Notes: generated by a model from the sequence alone, not told the origin. 64,000 nucleotides of DNA from Mesobaculum littorinae (GCF_004011175.1 NZ_RQXX01000004.1:330407-394406); one strand, 5' to 3'; positions 1 through 9,399 are shown, numbered from the stretch's first letter. Translations and numbers: made by a program.

Positions 1-130
1 CGTAATCGAGGAACAGCGCCGTCGGCGTCGTCGTATCCCCGTCGAAGCCGATCAGCCGCGGTACGCCGTCGACCGCGAAGCCCGCCGCGGAGTTCGAGGT
101 GCCGAAATCGATCCCGAGCGTGCGTGCCAT
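1..130 (-). CDS. Hsp70-family protein, N-terminal fragment (gene runs off the window)
   Basis: Only the first 43 codons lie in the window, read on the minus strand from an ATG at 130. They open with RTLGIDFGTSNSA, the phosphate-1 loop of the Hsp70/actin ATPase fold, which binds the nucleotide phosphates. The TSNSA variant of this loop is more typical of short YegD-type Hsp70 relatives than of housekeeping DnaK, so YegD-like is the better guess. Nothing beyond the start of the ATPase domain can be seen. It is transcribed away from the opp operon. Confidence 0.7.
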   Translation of the reverse strand, partial: MARTLGIDFGTSNSAAGFAVDGVPRLIGFDGDTTTPTALFLDY

Positions 131-641
131 TCCAAGACCCCCTGCGTGAAAGCAGGCGAGCTACGATTACCCGGGGGCCGGGTCAAGATCCCGGGGGGCG
201 CCCCCCGCACGCACGGCCCCGGCCGCGCGGGCCGCGACATATCGCCCCCGGGGCATGTTCGTATGCAATGAGGCCGCGACCCATGGGGCGCGTCGGCCCT
301 CGAGCAGCGCCCTGGCCGCAGCGTCCCGACAAGGGCCCCTCGCGGCGCGTCGCTCACGGCCGCATCACCGATCCGTTACGCAACGTCGAACGTCTTCCGC
401 TTGCGCCATTGGTGCGGATCGCACTACCCCGCGCGTCGGGCCGCGTCTTCGAACGCATCCCGCAGCGTGTCATGACGGGGCGATGGCCCTGAGCCCGACA
501 CCGTCGCACGTCCCTTGGCGGACCCCATCGGCACAAAGCCGCCGCCTTTTGATGACGCAAGGCGCATTCTTGCATGTGGCCGCGTGTTCCGTTTGGATGA
601 ATACAATCATAACACGTACCCCCAACATACGGAGAGCCCTC
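131..641. other. Intergenic region between divergent Hsp70-like gene and opp operon
   Basis: About 510 bp with no supported gene. Open frames run through it only because of the high GC content. It must hold the promoters of both divergent genes. A TACAAT at 602-607, about 35 bp before oppA, could be a -10 box, but no convincing -35 sits at the right distance. A weak Shine-Dalgarno (GGAGAG, 631-636) precedes the oppA ATG. Confidence 0.5.
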
Positions 642-2258
642 ATGAAACTTCGAACGACACTCGCCACCTCGGCCCTGGTCCTGGGCCTGGCCCTGCAGGC
701 GCAGGCGGCGGACGTGCCCGAAGGCGTGACGCTGGCGGACGACCAGACCTATACCTTCTGGCTTCTCGACGCGATCAAGTCGATGGACCCGCAGCTGAAC
801 ACCGACGTCGAAGGCTCGGACGTGCTGCGCAACCTCTTCGAAGGGCTCTACAACGAAGACGGCAACGGCGAGCTGGTGCCGGGCGTGGCGCTGGATCACG
901 AGGTGTCCGAGGACGGCAAGACCTACACCTTCAACCTGCGCGACGATGCCAAGTGGTCGAACGGCGAACCGGTGACGGCGGGCGATTTCGTCTACGCCTG
1001 GCGCCGTCTGGCCGACCCGGCCACCGCCTCGGAATACGCGTGGTACATGGAGCTGATGCAGGTCGAGAACGCGCCCGAGATCATCGCCGGCGAGATGGAC
1101 CCCGAAGAGCTGGGCGTGCGGGCGGTCGACGACCACACGCTCGAGGTCAAGATCAGCACGCCGCTGCCCTACTTCCCGCAGATGTTGGTGCACGGCTCGA
1201 CCTTCCCGGTCCTGCAAAGCGTGATCGAGGAGAATGGCGACGACTGGACCGATGCCGGCACGCTGGTCGGCAACGGCGCCTACACGCTGACCGAACACCA
1301 GCTGGGCGAACGCGTCGTGATGGAGAAGACCGACACCTACTGGGATGCCGACAACGTCGTGATTGAGACGCTGACCGCGCTCACCATCAACGACATCAAT
1401 CAGGGCCTCACCCGGTATCTGGCGGGCGAGCTGGACCGCGTGGACATCCCCGCCGGTCAATATCCGCGCCTGGCCGAGGAGTATCCCGATCAGGCGGTCT
1501 CGACCCCCTACAACTGCTCGTACATCTACATGCTGAACGTGGGTGAGAAGGGCCCCGAGGCGCTGAAGGACGCGCGCGTGCGCAAGGCGCTGGCCTACGC
1601 CATCGACCGCGACATCATCGTCGAGCGGATCCTGCAGGGCGGCCAGAAGCCGGCCTACAACTGGACCCACTGGGCGATCGCCGATTTCGAACGTCCCGAG
1701 GTCGAATGGGCCGACGAGATGGATCAGGCGCAGCGGATCGAAAAGGCCAAGGAGCTGCTTGAAGAGGCCGGCTACGGCCCCGACAACCCGGTAAACCTCA
1801 GCCTGCAGTACAACACCTCGGAAGATCACAAGAAGATCGCCATCGCCGCGTCGCAGATGCTCAAGCAGATCGGCGTGAACATCACGCTCGACAACTACGA
1901 GTGGAAGATCCACACCGACCGGATGCAGAACCAGGACTTCGACATGGCGCGCTACGCGTGGTGCGGGGACTACAACGAGGCGTCGACCTATCTCGACCTC
2001 ATGACCTCGTATTCGGGCCACAACAACGGCGAGTTCTTCAACGACGAATACGATCAGGTGATGGCCGACAGCAAGACCGCAGAGAACCCGCTGGAGATGT
2101 ACCAGGAGGCCGAGCGCATCCTGGCCGAGGAAATGCCGATCATCCCGATCTACCACTACGCCAACGTCGACATGATCAACGCCAACATCGAAGGCCTGCC
2201 CGAGAACAACGTGAACAACACGTGGTACGGCAAGGACATCTACCGCACGGCCGAATAA
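642..2258 (+). CDS. oppA: Oligopeptide ABC transporter, periplasmic substrate-binding protein
   Basis: A 538-residue solute-binding protein of the OppA/DppA family (SBP_bac_5), close to the usual 530-545 residues. It captures oligopeptides in the periplasm and delivers them to the OppBC channel. An Ala-rich signal peptide (about residues 1-23, ending LALQAQA) has no lipobox cysteine, so the protein should be soluble and periplasmic. The typical early family sequence (KSMDPQLNTDVEGSDVLRNLFEGL) and a DARVRKALAYAIDR stretch near the middle support the family. The ATG at 642 was chosen because it has a Shine-Dalgarno and the signal peptide; the frame stays open upstream to 255 but that stretch looks non-coding. 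First gene of oppABCDF. Confidence 0.93.
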   Translation: MKLRTTLATSALVLGLALQAQAADVPEGVTLADDQTYTFWLLDAIKSMDPQLNTDVEGSDVLRNLFEGLYNEDGNGELVPGVALDHEVSEDGKTYTFNLRDDAKWSNGEPVTAGDFVYAWRRLADPATASEYAWYMELMQVENAPEIIAGEMDPEELGVRAVDDHTLEVKISTPLPYFPQMLVHGSTFPVLQSVIEENGDDWTDAGTLVGNGAYTLTEHQLGERVVMEKTDTYWDADNVVIETLTALTINDINQGLTRYLAGELDRVDIPAGQYPRLAEEYPDQAVSTPYNCSYIYMLNVGEKGPEALKDARVRKALAYAIDRDIIVERILQGGQKPAYNWTHWAIADFERPEVEWADEMDQAQRIEKAKELLEEAGYGPDNPVNLSLQYNTSEDHKKIAIAASQMLKQIGVNITLDNYEWKIHTDRMQNQDFDMARYAWCGDYNEASTYLDLMTSYSGHNNGEFFNDEYDQVMADSKTAENPLEMYQEAERILAEEMPIIPIYHYANVDMINANIEGLPENNVNNTWYGKDIYRTAE

Positions 2259-2266
2259 CCGGCCCC

Positions 2267-2305
2267 GGGCGGGCAGCCTGCCTTCAAGGCACGGGCTGCC
2301 CGCCC
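2267..2305 (+). terminator. Intercistronic stem-loop between oppA and oppB
   Basis: A perfect 12-bp stem, GGGCGGGCAGCC (2267-2278) with GGCTGCCCGCCC (2294-2305), plus a smaller inner stem TGCCT/AGGCA. It starts just after the oppA stop. There is no U-tract, so it is more likely an attenuator or mRNA-stabilising hairpin that lets oppA be made in excess over the membrane genes, as is common for binding-protein operons. The function is inferred. Confidence 0.6.
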
Positions 2306-2355
2306 CCCTACCCGTCTCGACCCTGCCCCTCTGACCCTGTTCCGGGAGCGACCGT

Positions 2356-3273
2356 TTGCTCAGTTACATCCTCAAGCGTCTTGCCATCGCGATACCGACG
2401 CTGTTGCTGCTGATCATCATTTCCTTCGTGTTGATGCATTCCGCACCCGGCGGCCCCTTCACCGCGGAGCGCGAGCTGCCGCCCCAGGTGCTGGCCAACC
2501 TCAACGAGAAATACGGGCTCTCCGATCCGCTGTGGATGCAGGTGGGCAACTACGTCTGGGGCATCGTCACCGCCTTCGATTTCGGGCCCAGCTTCGTCTA
2601 CAAGGACCGCACGGTGAACGAGATCATCGCGCAGGGCTTCCCGATCACGCTGACCTACGGTCTTCTGTCCTTTGCGATCGCGGTGCTCGTGGGCGTCAGC
2701 CTGGGCGTGGCGGCGGCGACGCGGCACAACTCGCCGCTGGACTACGCGGCGGTGGGCGTGTCGATCGGCGCGCAGGTCCTGCCGAACTTCGTCATGGCGC
2801 CGATCCTGGTGCTGATCTTCACGCTGTGGCTGCGATGGCTGCCCGGCGGCGGCTGGCAGGGGCCGGAATACTGGATCATGCCGGTGATCGCGCTCTCGAC
2901 CTCCTTCATGGCGTCGATCGCGCGGATCACGCGGTCCTCGATGCTCGAGGTGCTGACCTCGAACCACATCCGCACCGCCCGGGCCAAGGGCCTGCCCGAG
3001 CGCAAGGTCATCCTGCGCCATGCGCTGAAACCGGCGATGCTGCCCGTGATCTCGTACCTAGGCCCCGCCTTCGTGGCGATGATCACCGGGTCGGTCGTGG
3101 TCGACATCTATTTTTCCACCGGCGGCATCGGCAAGGCCTTCGTCGACAGCGCCCTGAACCGCGATTACGCGGTGATGATGGGGGTCACGATCCTGGTGGG
3201 GGCGCTGACCATCTTCTTCAACCTCGTGGTCGACATCCTTTACGGATGGATCGACCCCAAGATCCGGTACTGA
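2356..3273 (+). CDS. oppB: Oligopeptide ABC transporter, permease B
   Basis: A 305-residue inner-membrane permease of the BPD_transp_1 family (OppB/DppB), the usual length. It starts with a TTG at 2356, giving MLSYILKRLAIAIPTLLLLI, the standard first membrane helix of OppB. The EAA loop that docks on the ATPases is at about residues 205-225 (HIRTARAKGLPERKVILRHAL). About six membrane segments are visible. It follows oppA after the stem-loop and is separated from oppC by one base, so the two are translationally close. Confidence 0.92.
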   Translation: MLSYILKRLAIAIPTLLLLIIISFVLMHSAPGGPFTAERELPPQVLANLNEKYGLSDPLWMQVGNYVWGIVTAFDFGPSFVYKDRTVNEIIAQGFPITLTYGLLSFAIAVLVGVSLGVAAATRHNSPLDYAAVGVSIGAQVLPNFVMAPILVLIFTLWLRWLPGGGWQGPEYWIMPVIALSTSFMASIARITRSSMLEVLTSNHIRTARAKGLPERKVILRHALKPAMLPVISYLGPAFVAMITGSVVVDIYFSTGGIGKAFVDSALNRDYAVMMGVTILVGALTIFFNLVVDILYGWIDPKIRY

Positions 3274-3274
3274 C

Positions 3275-4189
3275 ATGGCAATGACATCCGAACAGGCCGT
3301 CGAAGCCACCGCGCTTGCCGGGAAGGGCCGGTCGCCCTGGGCCGACGCGCGCCGCCGCTTCTTCCGCAACAAGGCCGCCATGGTCGGGCTGGCGATCCTC
3401 GCCTTCGTGGCGCTTTTCGCGGTGTTCGGCGATTTCCTGTCGCAGTGGTCGAACGAGGAACTCGACTACAACGTCATGGGCCAGATCGCGCAGGAGGGCG
3501 GGCCGTCGATCGAGAACGGGCACTATTTCGGCACCGACGACCTGGGCCGCGACCTGTTCGCGCGGACGGTGCAGGGCACCCAGATCAGCCTTGCCGTGGG
3601 CCTCGTGGGGGCGCTGATCGCCTGCGTCGTCGGCACGCTTTACGGCGCGGTCGCGGGATACGTGGGCGGGCGCACCGACAACATCATGATGCGGATCGTC
3701 GATATCTTCATGGCGATCCCCTACATGTTCGTCCTGATCCTGCTGCTGGTGATGTACGGCCGGTCGATCACCATCCTCTTCGCGGGCGTCGGCCTGATCT
3801 CGTGGATGGAGATGGCGCGGATCGTGCGCGGCCAGACGCTGACCATCAAGGGCCGCGAATTCGTCGAGGCGGCGCGTGCCACCGGCGTGTCGGCGCCGGT
3901 GATCATCCTGCGCCACATCGTGCCCAACCTTCTGGGCGTCATCGCCGTCTATGCCACGCTGCTGGTGCCGCTGATGATCCTGACGGAAAGCTTCATCTCC
4001 TTCCTCGGCCTCGGCGTGCAGGAGCCGCTGACCTCGCTGGGGGCGCTGATCTCGGAAGGTGCGGGCACGATCGCCTATGGCACCACGTGGCAGCTTGGCT
4101 TCCCCCTCCTTTTCTTCTGTCTCACGCTGTTCGGCCTGTTCTTCGTCGGCGACGGCCTGCGTGACGCGCTCGACCCCAAGGATCGCTGA
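3275..4189 (+). CDS. oppC: Oligopeptide ABC transporter, permease C
   Basis: A 304-residue partner permease (OppC/DppC family). The cytosolic N-terminus holds the family stretch WADARRRFFRNKAAMVGL before the first helix. HYFGTDDLGRDLFART near residue 90 is the OppC signature, and the EAA loop GREFVEAARATGVSAPVIIL lies near residue 200. It pairs with OppB to form the channel. Its stop overlaps the oppD start (TGATG at 4187-4191), which implies translational coupling. Confidence 0.93.
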   Translation: MAMTSEQAVEATALAGKGRSPWADARRRFFRNKAAMVGLAILAFVALFAVFGDFLSQWSNEELDYNVMGQIAQEGGPSIENGHYFGTDDLGRDLFARTVQGTQISLAVGLVGALIACVVGTLYGAVAGYVGGRTDNIMMRIVDIFMAIPYMFVLILLLVMYGRSITILFAGVGLISWMEMARIVRGQTLTIKGREFVEAARATGVSAPVIILRHIVPNLLGVIAVYATLLVPLMILTESFISFLGLGVQEPLTSLGALISEGAGTIAYGTTWQLGFPLLFFCLTLFGLFFVGDGLRDALDPKDR

Positions 4190-5157
4190 TGTCGCTTCTG
4201 CAGATCGATAACCTCTCCGTCACCTTCGACGGCGAAGACGGGCCGGTGCACGCGGTCAACGACCTTTCTCTTGCCATCGACCGGGGCGAGACGCTGGGCA
4301 TCGTCGGCGAAAGCGGATCCGGCAAGTCGCAGACCGCCTTTTCCATCATGGGCCTTCTGGCGCCGAACGGTCGCACCGACGGATCGGTCCGCTTCGACGG
4401 GCAGGAGTTGCTGGGCGCGAAGCCCAAGGACCTGAACAAGATCCGCGCCAAGCGGATCGCGATGATCTTTCAGGACCCGATGACATCGCTCAATCCCTAC
4501 ATGCGGATTTCCAACCAGATGACCGAGGTGCTGACCCTGCACCAGGGCCTGTCGAAGAAGGAAGCGCTGGCGGAATCGGTTCGCATGCTGGACGCGGTGA
4601 AGATCCCCGCCGCGAAGGAACGGGTGAACCTGTTCCCGCATGAATTCTCGGGCGGGATGCGGCAGCGCGTGATGATCGCCATGTCACTGCTGTGCCAACC
4701 CGACCTGCTGATCGCCGACGAACCGACGACCGCGCTGGACGTGACCGTGCAGGCGCAGATCATGGACCTTCTGGGCGATCTGCAGCGCGATTTCGGCATG
4801 GCCACGATCCTGATCACCCATGACCTGGGCGTCGTCGCGGGATTCTGCGAACGCGTGCTGGTCATGTATGGCGGCCGGGTGATGGAGGAAGGCCCGACCG
4901 AGCCTCTCTTTGCCGAGCCGACGCACCCCTATACCCGGGGCCTGCTGGCGGCGGTCCCGCGCGTCGACGACGTCGATGCCGCGATGAAGGCCATTCCCGG
5001 CAACCCGCCCAACATGGCCGCACCGCCGGAAGGCTGCCCCTTCCGTCCGCGCTGCGGCTTCGCGGGCGAGGATTGCCGCGTGATGCCGCCGCTCAGCCCC
5101 TTTGCGCAGGGCCGCGCCCGCGCCTGCCACCGCCCCATCGCGGAGGTCACCGCATGA
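4189..5157 (+). CDS. oppD: Oligopeptide ABC transporter, ATP-binding protein D
   Basis: A 322-residue ABC ATPase. Walker A is GESGSGKS (residues 40-47), the ABC signature SGGMRQR is at 154-160, and Walker B LLIADEP is at 173-179. The C-terminal oligo_HPY extension with a cysteine pattern (CPFRPRC, then C) near residue 285 is typical of OppD/DppD, where these cysteines bind an Fe-S cluster in characterised members. It powers peptide import with OppF. The start overlaps the oppC stop, and its end overlaps the oppF ATG by four bases. Confidence 0.93.
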   Translation: MSLLQIDNLSVTFDGEDGPVHAVNDLSLAIDRGETLGIVGESGSGKSQTAFSIMGLLAPNGRTDGSVRFDGQELLGAKPKDLNKIRAKRIAMIFQDPMTSLNPYMRISNQMTEVLTLHQGLSKKEALAESVRMLDAVKIPAAKERVNLFPHEFSGGMRQRVMIAMSLLCQPDLLIADEPTTALDVTVQAQIMDLLGDLQRDFGMATILITHDLGVVAGFCERVLVMYGGRVMEEGPTEPLFAEPTHPYTRGLLAAVPRVDDVDAAMKAIPGNPPNMAAPPEGCPFRPRCGFAGEDCRVMPPLSPFAQGRARACHRPIAEVTA

Positions 5158-6152
5158 GCCCGCTTCTCTCTGTCCGCGACCTGCACGTGCGGTTTCCGAT
5201 CATCCGCGCGGGCGACATGCCCTGGACCAAGCCGCGCATCCTGCATGCGGTCAACGGCGTCGATTTCGAGCTCGAGGCCGGCCAGACGCTGGGCGTCGTC
5301 GGCGAATCCGGTTGCGGCAAGTCGACACTGGCCCGCGGGCTGATCCAGATGGTGCCGGCCACGGGGCAGGTGATGTGGCGGGGCGAAACCGACCTTCTGT
5401 CGTTGAGCCCGCGGCAGATGAAGCCCTATCGCTCGGAAATCCAGATGGTCTTTCAGGATCCGCTGGCCTCGCTCAACCCGCGCATGACCCTCGGGCAGAT
5501 CATCGCCGAGCCGCTGTCGACGCACCGCCCCGACATCCCCGCGAAGGAACGTCGCCAGCGCGTCGCCGGGATGATGGAGCGGGTGGGCCTGCTGCCGCAG
5601 ATGATCAACCGCTACCCGCACGAGTTCTCGGGCGGTCAGTGCCAGCGCATCGGCATTGCCCGCGCGCTGATCGTCGAGCCCAAGCTGCTGATCTGCGACG
5701 AACCCGTGTCGGCGCTGGACGTGTCGATCCAGGCGCAGGTGATCGAGCTGCTGAAGGAACTTCAGCGCGATCTGGGGCTGGCGATGATCTTCATCGCGCA
5801 CGACCTCAGCGTGGTAAAGAACATCTCGGACGAGGTGATGGTGCTCTACCTCGGGCGGATCATGGAAAAGGCCCCGAAGGCCCGACTGTACGACGATCCG
5901 CAGCATCCCTACACGCAGGCCCTGCTGTCGGCGGTGCCGATCCCCGATCCGGTGGCCGAGCGGGCCAAGCGCATCGTGCCGATGACGGGCGACATGCCGT
6001 CGCCGATGAACCCGCCGTCGGGCTGCGTCTTCCGCGGGCGCTGCCCGCGCGCGCAGGACGACTGCGCCCGGACCGTACCGCAGCCCGAGGGCGACGCGCA
6101 TCGCGTGGCCTGCCTGCACCCCGGCCCCCTGTCCGCCGCCGAAATGGCCTGA
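5154..6152 (+). CDS. oppF: Oligopeptide ABC transporter, ATP-binding protein F
   Basis: A 332-residue ABC ATPase, second of the pair. Walker A is GESGCGKS (50-57), the signature SGGQCQR is at 159-165 and Walker B LLICDEP is at 178-184. The C-terminal oligo_HPY region with the cysteine pattern (CVFRGRCP, then C) is present. The ATG at 5154 overlaps the oppD stop (ATGA). A longer upstream reading to 5073 lies inside oppD and is not used. Last gene of the operon. Confidence 0.92.
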   Translation: MSPLLSVRDLHVRFPIIRAGDMPWTKPRILHAVNGVDFELEAGQTLGVVGESGCGKSTLARGLIQMVPATGQVMWRGETDLLSLSPRQMKPYRSEIQMVFQDPLASLNPRMTLGQIIAEPLSTHRPDIPAKERRQRVAGMMERVGLLPQMINRYPHEFSGGQCQRIGIARALIVEPKLLICDEPVSALDVSIQAQVIELLKELQRDLGLAMIFIAHDLSVVKNISDEVMVLYLGRIMEKAPKARLYDDPQHPYTQALLSAVPIPDPVAERAKRIVPMTGDMPSPMNPPSGCVFRGRCPRAQDDCARTVPQPEGDAHRVACLHPGPLSAAEMA

Positions 6153-6191
6153 CGGCAGCTTCCGTCTCCGGCCACCTTCTCCGGTGACGCG

Positions 6192-6213
6192 CGCCCGGGC
6201 CGGCGCCCGGGCG
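6192..6213. terminator. GC-rich hairpin after oppF
   Basis: A perfect 9-bp inverted repeat, CGCCCGGGC (6192-6200) and GCCCGGGCG (6205-6213), with a 4-base loop, about 40 bp after the oppF stop and between convergent genes. It lacks a U-tract on either strand, so termination is plausible but not certain. Confidence 0.4.
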
Positions 6214-6321
6214 ACAGCGTCAGGTCGTGCGATCGCTGGTGCGCGCCAGAGACGGCGGCATGCGGGACGCAGGCGCGGGCGCGGCAAGATCCGGCTGCCT
6301 TCGGTCCCACGCCCGGGGTGG

Positions 6322-9165
6322 CTAGAGAAAGATCACGTCCGAGTGGTCGAAGCCAGCGGGCGTGAGCCCTTCTAGGATGACCGCCCCGCCGCTCCAGTCC
6401 AGCCGCAGCCCGTCATCAAGCTCGGTCACCGCCAGATCGGCGATGGACCTTTCCCGCAGGTCCAGATGCAGCTGGTCCCGTCCGGCCCGGAAATCGGTGA
6501 TCCGGTCGACATGACCGCCGGGGCGGAACACGAAGACGTCCGCCCCCGCCCCTCCGGTCAGCACATCGAAGCCTGCACCGCCGTCCAGCACGTCGTTGCC
6601 CCCGCCGCCCAGAAGGGTGTCGGCATTGGCCTCGCCGACCAGCGTGTCGTTGCCGATGCCGCCGTCCAGCCGGTCGAACCCGTTCTGACCGAACAGGCGG
6701 TCGTGCCCCGCCTCTCCGAACAACACGTCGCGGTTGGCTCCGCCCAGCAGGGTATCCGCCTCGCTTCCGCCACGCAGGGTGTCGTTGTCGACGCCGCCCA
6801 TCAGGCGGTCGACGCCGGCACCGCCATTCAGGACGTCGTGCCCCGCCTGGCCATCCAGCCTGTCGTTCCCGTCCCCCCCTTCCAGCGTGTCGGCATTGGT
6901 GCCACCCAGCAGCAGATCATCCCCCGTGCCGCCGTCGAGCCGGTCGAATCCGTCGCCACCATCCAGCCGGTCGTTGCCCGCGTCGCCCAGAAGTGTGTCT
7001 GCATTGGCCTCTCCGATCAGGGTGTCGTTGCCGGCGCCGCCGTCCAGCCGGTCGAATCCATTCTGCCCGTTCAGCACGTCGTTGCCCTCATCGCCCGACA
7101 GCACGTCACGATTGGCACCGCCCTCAAGGGTGTCGGCGCCGGTGCCGCCACGCAGCGTGTCGTGATCCGCCCCACCATTCAGATAGTCGTTTCCGTCGAG
7201 CCCCAGCAGCAGGTCGTGCCCCACCTCTCCCAGCAGCCGGTCCGCCCCGGCGCCACCGTCGAGCGTGTCGGCATTGGCCCCGCCCAGCAGCGTGTCGTCG
7301 CCGGCCTCGCCCAGCAGGCTGTCGAACCCGTTGCGCCCTTCGATATGATCATCGCCGAGCCCACCGCGCAGGGTATCGCGGTGCCCCCCGCCCAGAAGGG
7401 TGTCGTCCCCCGCACCGCCGTAGACCAGGTCATGTCCATCCTGCCCTTGCAGCCGGTCATTGCCCTCGCCGCCGCGCAGCGTGTCGTCACCATCGCCACC
7501 GCGCAGGGTGTCCCGGCCGTCGCCGCCGTCCAGCTCGTCATCCCCGGCCATCCCGTCGAGCAGGTCGTTTCCGCCGTCGCCAAAGAGCGCGTCGTCGCCG
7601 CCATCCCCCCGCATCACGTCATCGCCCGAGGTGTCCTGCGACGGGTCGGCCAGCACCAGCGGCACCCGGCCCGTGCCCCAGTCCAGCGCGTCCAGCACCT
7701 GCTCCACCGCAAGCGTCCGGCCGTCGACGCTGCGGATGTCGGTCACCTCGCCACGGATGACCAGCCGCGCCCCCCGTGCGGTGGGGGTTATGGCGATCTG
7801 GGCCGCGCTGTAGAGCATCGGGTAGAGGGTGAGGTCGATACGGTCGCGGCCCGGTTCGAAATCGGCGATCACGTCGGTGGCGCCGTCAGCCTCCAGCAGG
7901 AAGACATCCGCGTCGCTGCCCCCGATCAGCCGGTCCCTCCCACCACCATCAAGCAGCAAGTCCTGACCGGCACCGCCGCGGATCGTGGTGTCACCCCTAC
8001 CGCCCGCCAGAAGATCGTCGCCGGTCCCGCCCGACAGCGTGCCGCCGGAGGCCCACCGCGTCACGCCCTGGTCGTCCAGGTCCACCGAGAACTGAGTCAG
8101 TCCGCTTCGGTCATGACTGGCAAGCAGGATCTCGATCGCGTCGTCGCCCATCACCGCCGTCATGGCCGAGATCGACGACAGCCCCAGCCCCGAGGCATCT
8201 TCGATGGTGTCGAGATGCACCAGGCGCCCGTCGGGCAGGATCGTGAAAAGGCTGATCCCGTCGTCGCCGCCCGCGACCACCACGTAGGCCCGGCCCCGAT
8301 GCTGGATCAGCTCCATGTCCTGCACCTGCCCAAAGCGGGTATCGAGGGTGTCGAGCACGTGGTCCACGGGTCTGAGATCGCCCGCGGCGGTCAGCTCCAT
8401 CACGCTCAGCGCGCCGCCTGCCCCCTGCTCGCCGGCAGCGGTGGCGACGACGACGTACCGACGGCCCGCGACCTCGGCCACCTCCATCGCGACCGGCACA
8501 GAAAGCAGGCCAAGCCCCTCGGCCAGACCCATGGTGCCGCGGGCGGTCAGGTCGCCAGTGTCCGCGTCGATCGCATGGGCGCTGACCCCGCCGTCGCCGT
8601 GGGCCAGAAGGTAGGACTGCCCGCCGACGCCGACGGTCACCAGGTCGGTCGGCGTCGTACCGCCCCCCGGCGCCATGGTCTGAACCGGCCCGACCTGCTG
8701 CAGGACGCCCTGCGCATCGGGGCGGGAACAGCCGACGGCCCCGCCGCCGGTCGCCACATAGACATAACCTTCGGGGCAGGCCACGACCGCGCCGGTCGCC
8801 CCGGCCTGCATTCCCGGCACGGCAAGTGTCGCTCTGGCGCCCAAGTCGCCATCCTGCTCCAGCGTGTAGCCGACCAGACCCTGGCCGGGGGCATGACCCA
8901 CCACGGCCACCTGCCGTCCGCCGATATCCAGCAGCTCGACCGTGCCGCCCAGCGCCGCCGCGACACCGCGGGAATAGGTCGCGGCATCCGCGATCCGCGC
9001 CTGCCCCCCGTCCCCCAGCGTCAGGCTGACCAGCGCCCCGTTGACCCCACCCGCAGCCAGGACCACCGTCCCCTGCGGGCCCTCGACCACCTCGAGCGCG
9101 CGGATATCGTTCTGCAGATGTGCAGCCCCGGCGCCCAGGATCGCGCGATGTGCGATCTGCGGCAT
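6322..9165 (-). CDS. Large RTX (hemolysin-type calcium-binding repeat) protein, probably type I secreted
   Basis: A protein of 947 residues. About residues 1-400 form repeating beta-rich units resembling a propeller. Then comes a first RTX block with a serralysin-C-like segment (DVIADFEPGRDRIDL), and then a long array of nine-residue GGxGxDxLx repeats (roughly 515-860) that bind calcium outside the cell. It ends in DVFVFRPGGH and, after a short beta region, DVIFL, typical of an uncleaved C-terminal type I secretion signal. No N-terminal signal peptide is seen, as expected. The start at 9165 follows AGGACG on the minus strand; upstream in-frame starts at 9186 and 9261 are possible. No type I exporter gene is adjacent. 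Likely role: an extracellular surface-associated protein. No enzymatic motif was recognised. Confidence 0.85.
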   Translation of the reverse strand: MPQIAHRAILGAGAAHLQNDIRALEVVEGPQGTVVLAAGGVNGALVSLTLGDGGQARIADAATYSRGVAAALGGTVELLDIGGRQVAVVGHAPGQGLVGYTLEQDGDLGARATLAVPGMQAGATGAVVACPEGYVYVATGGGAVGCSRPDAQGVLQQVGPVQTMAPGGGTTPTDLVTVGVGGQSYLLAHGDGGVSAHAIDADTGDLTARGTMGLAEGLGLLSVPVAMEVAEVAGRRYVVVATAAGEQGAGGALSVMELTAAGDLRPVDHVLDTLDTRFGQVQDMELIQHRGRAYVVVAGGDDGISLFTILPDGRLVHLDTIEDASGLGLSSISAMTAVMGDDAIEILLASHDRSGLTQFSVDLDDQGVTRWASGGTLSGGTGDDLLAGGRGDTTIRGGAGQDLLLDGGGRDRLIGGSDADVFLLEADGATDVIADFEPGRDRIDLTLYPMLYSAAQIAITPTARGARLVIRGEVTDIRSVDGRTLAVEQVLDALDWGTGRVPLVLADPSQDTSGDDVMRGDGGDDALFGDGGNDLLDGMAGDDELDGGDGRDTLRGGDGDDTLRGGEGNDRLQGQDGHDLVYGGAGDDTLLGGGHRDTLRGGLGDDHIEGRNGFDSLLGEAGDDTLLGGANADTLDGGAGADRLLGEVGHDLLLGLDGNDYLNGGADHDTLRGGTGADTLEGGANRDVLSGDEGNDVLNGQNGFDRLDGGAGNDTLIGEANADTLLGDAGNDRLDGGDGFDRLDGGTGDDLLLGGTNADTLEGGDGNDRLDGQAGHDVLNGGAGVDRLMGGVDNDTLRGGSEADTLLGGANRDVLFGEAGHDRLFGQNGFDRLDGGIGNDTLVGEANADTLLGGGGNDVLDGGAGFDVLTGGAGADVFVFRPGGHVDRITDFRAGRDQLHLDLRERSIADLAVTELDDGLRLDWSGGAVILEGLTPAGFDHSDVIFL

Positions 9166-9388
9166 CGTCCTGTCCCTCTCACCCATATGCCCTGCGCCGC
9201 CAAGGGGCAGGACAACCCGGGGACAGGAATGCCGGACCACCCGCGCGACATGCGGGCGCAAAGCCGGGCGAGTTTGCGGAGTTTCAGATCAATGGTCGGC
9301 GTAATGTTGGGAGACCGTTAAGGTCGGCACCGCAGGTGCGGCGCAGGCGCCAGCCGGGCGCGCGGCGCGGCGTGGGGGGCGGCGAGAA

Positions 9389-9399
9389 GGGGGGGGGGG
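9389..9399 (+). repeat. Poly-G tract (11 G)
   Basis: Eleven consecutive G in the gap between the kpsT stop (9427) and the RTX start (9165), about 225 bp upstream of the RTX gene. Long G/C homopolymers can slip during replication. Here the tract lies outside coding sequence, so any effect would be on expression. Confidence 0.9.

Noticed and set aside
255..641. Upstream extension of oppA
   Set aside because: It would bury the signal peptide behind 129 Arg/Pro-rich residues; the ATG at 642 has a Shine-Dalgarno and a proper signal sequence.
354..2156. Long minus-strand frame (about 600 codons) opposite oppA
   Set aside because: It is an antisense shadow of a well-supported gene in GC-rich DNA; the translation is Val/Arg/His-rich and has no family motif.
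6540..7600. Regular short repeats that might suggest a CRISPR array
   Set aside because: The repeats are 27-bp coding units for GGxGxDxLx calcium-binding motifs, with no unique spacers. The same holds for 35990-36830.
6466..9321. Long plus-strand frame (about 950 codons) opposite the RTX gene
   Set aside because: The repetitive GGC/GAC codons of the RTX repeats keep the opposite strand open; the product is low-complexity and unlike any protein.
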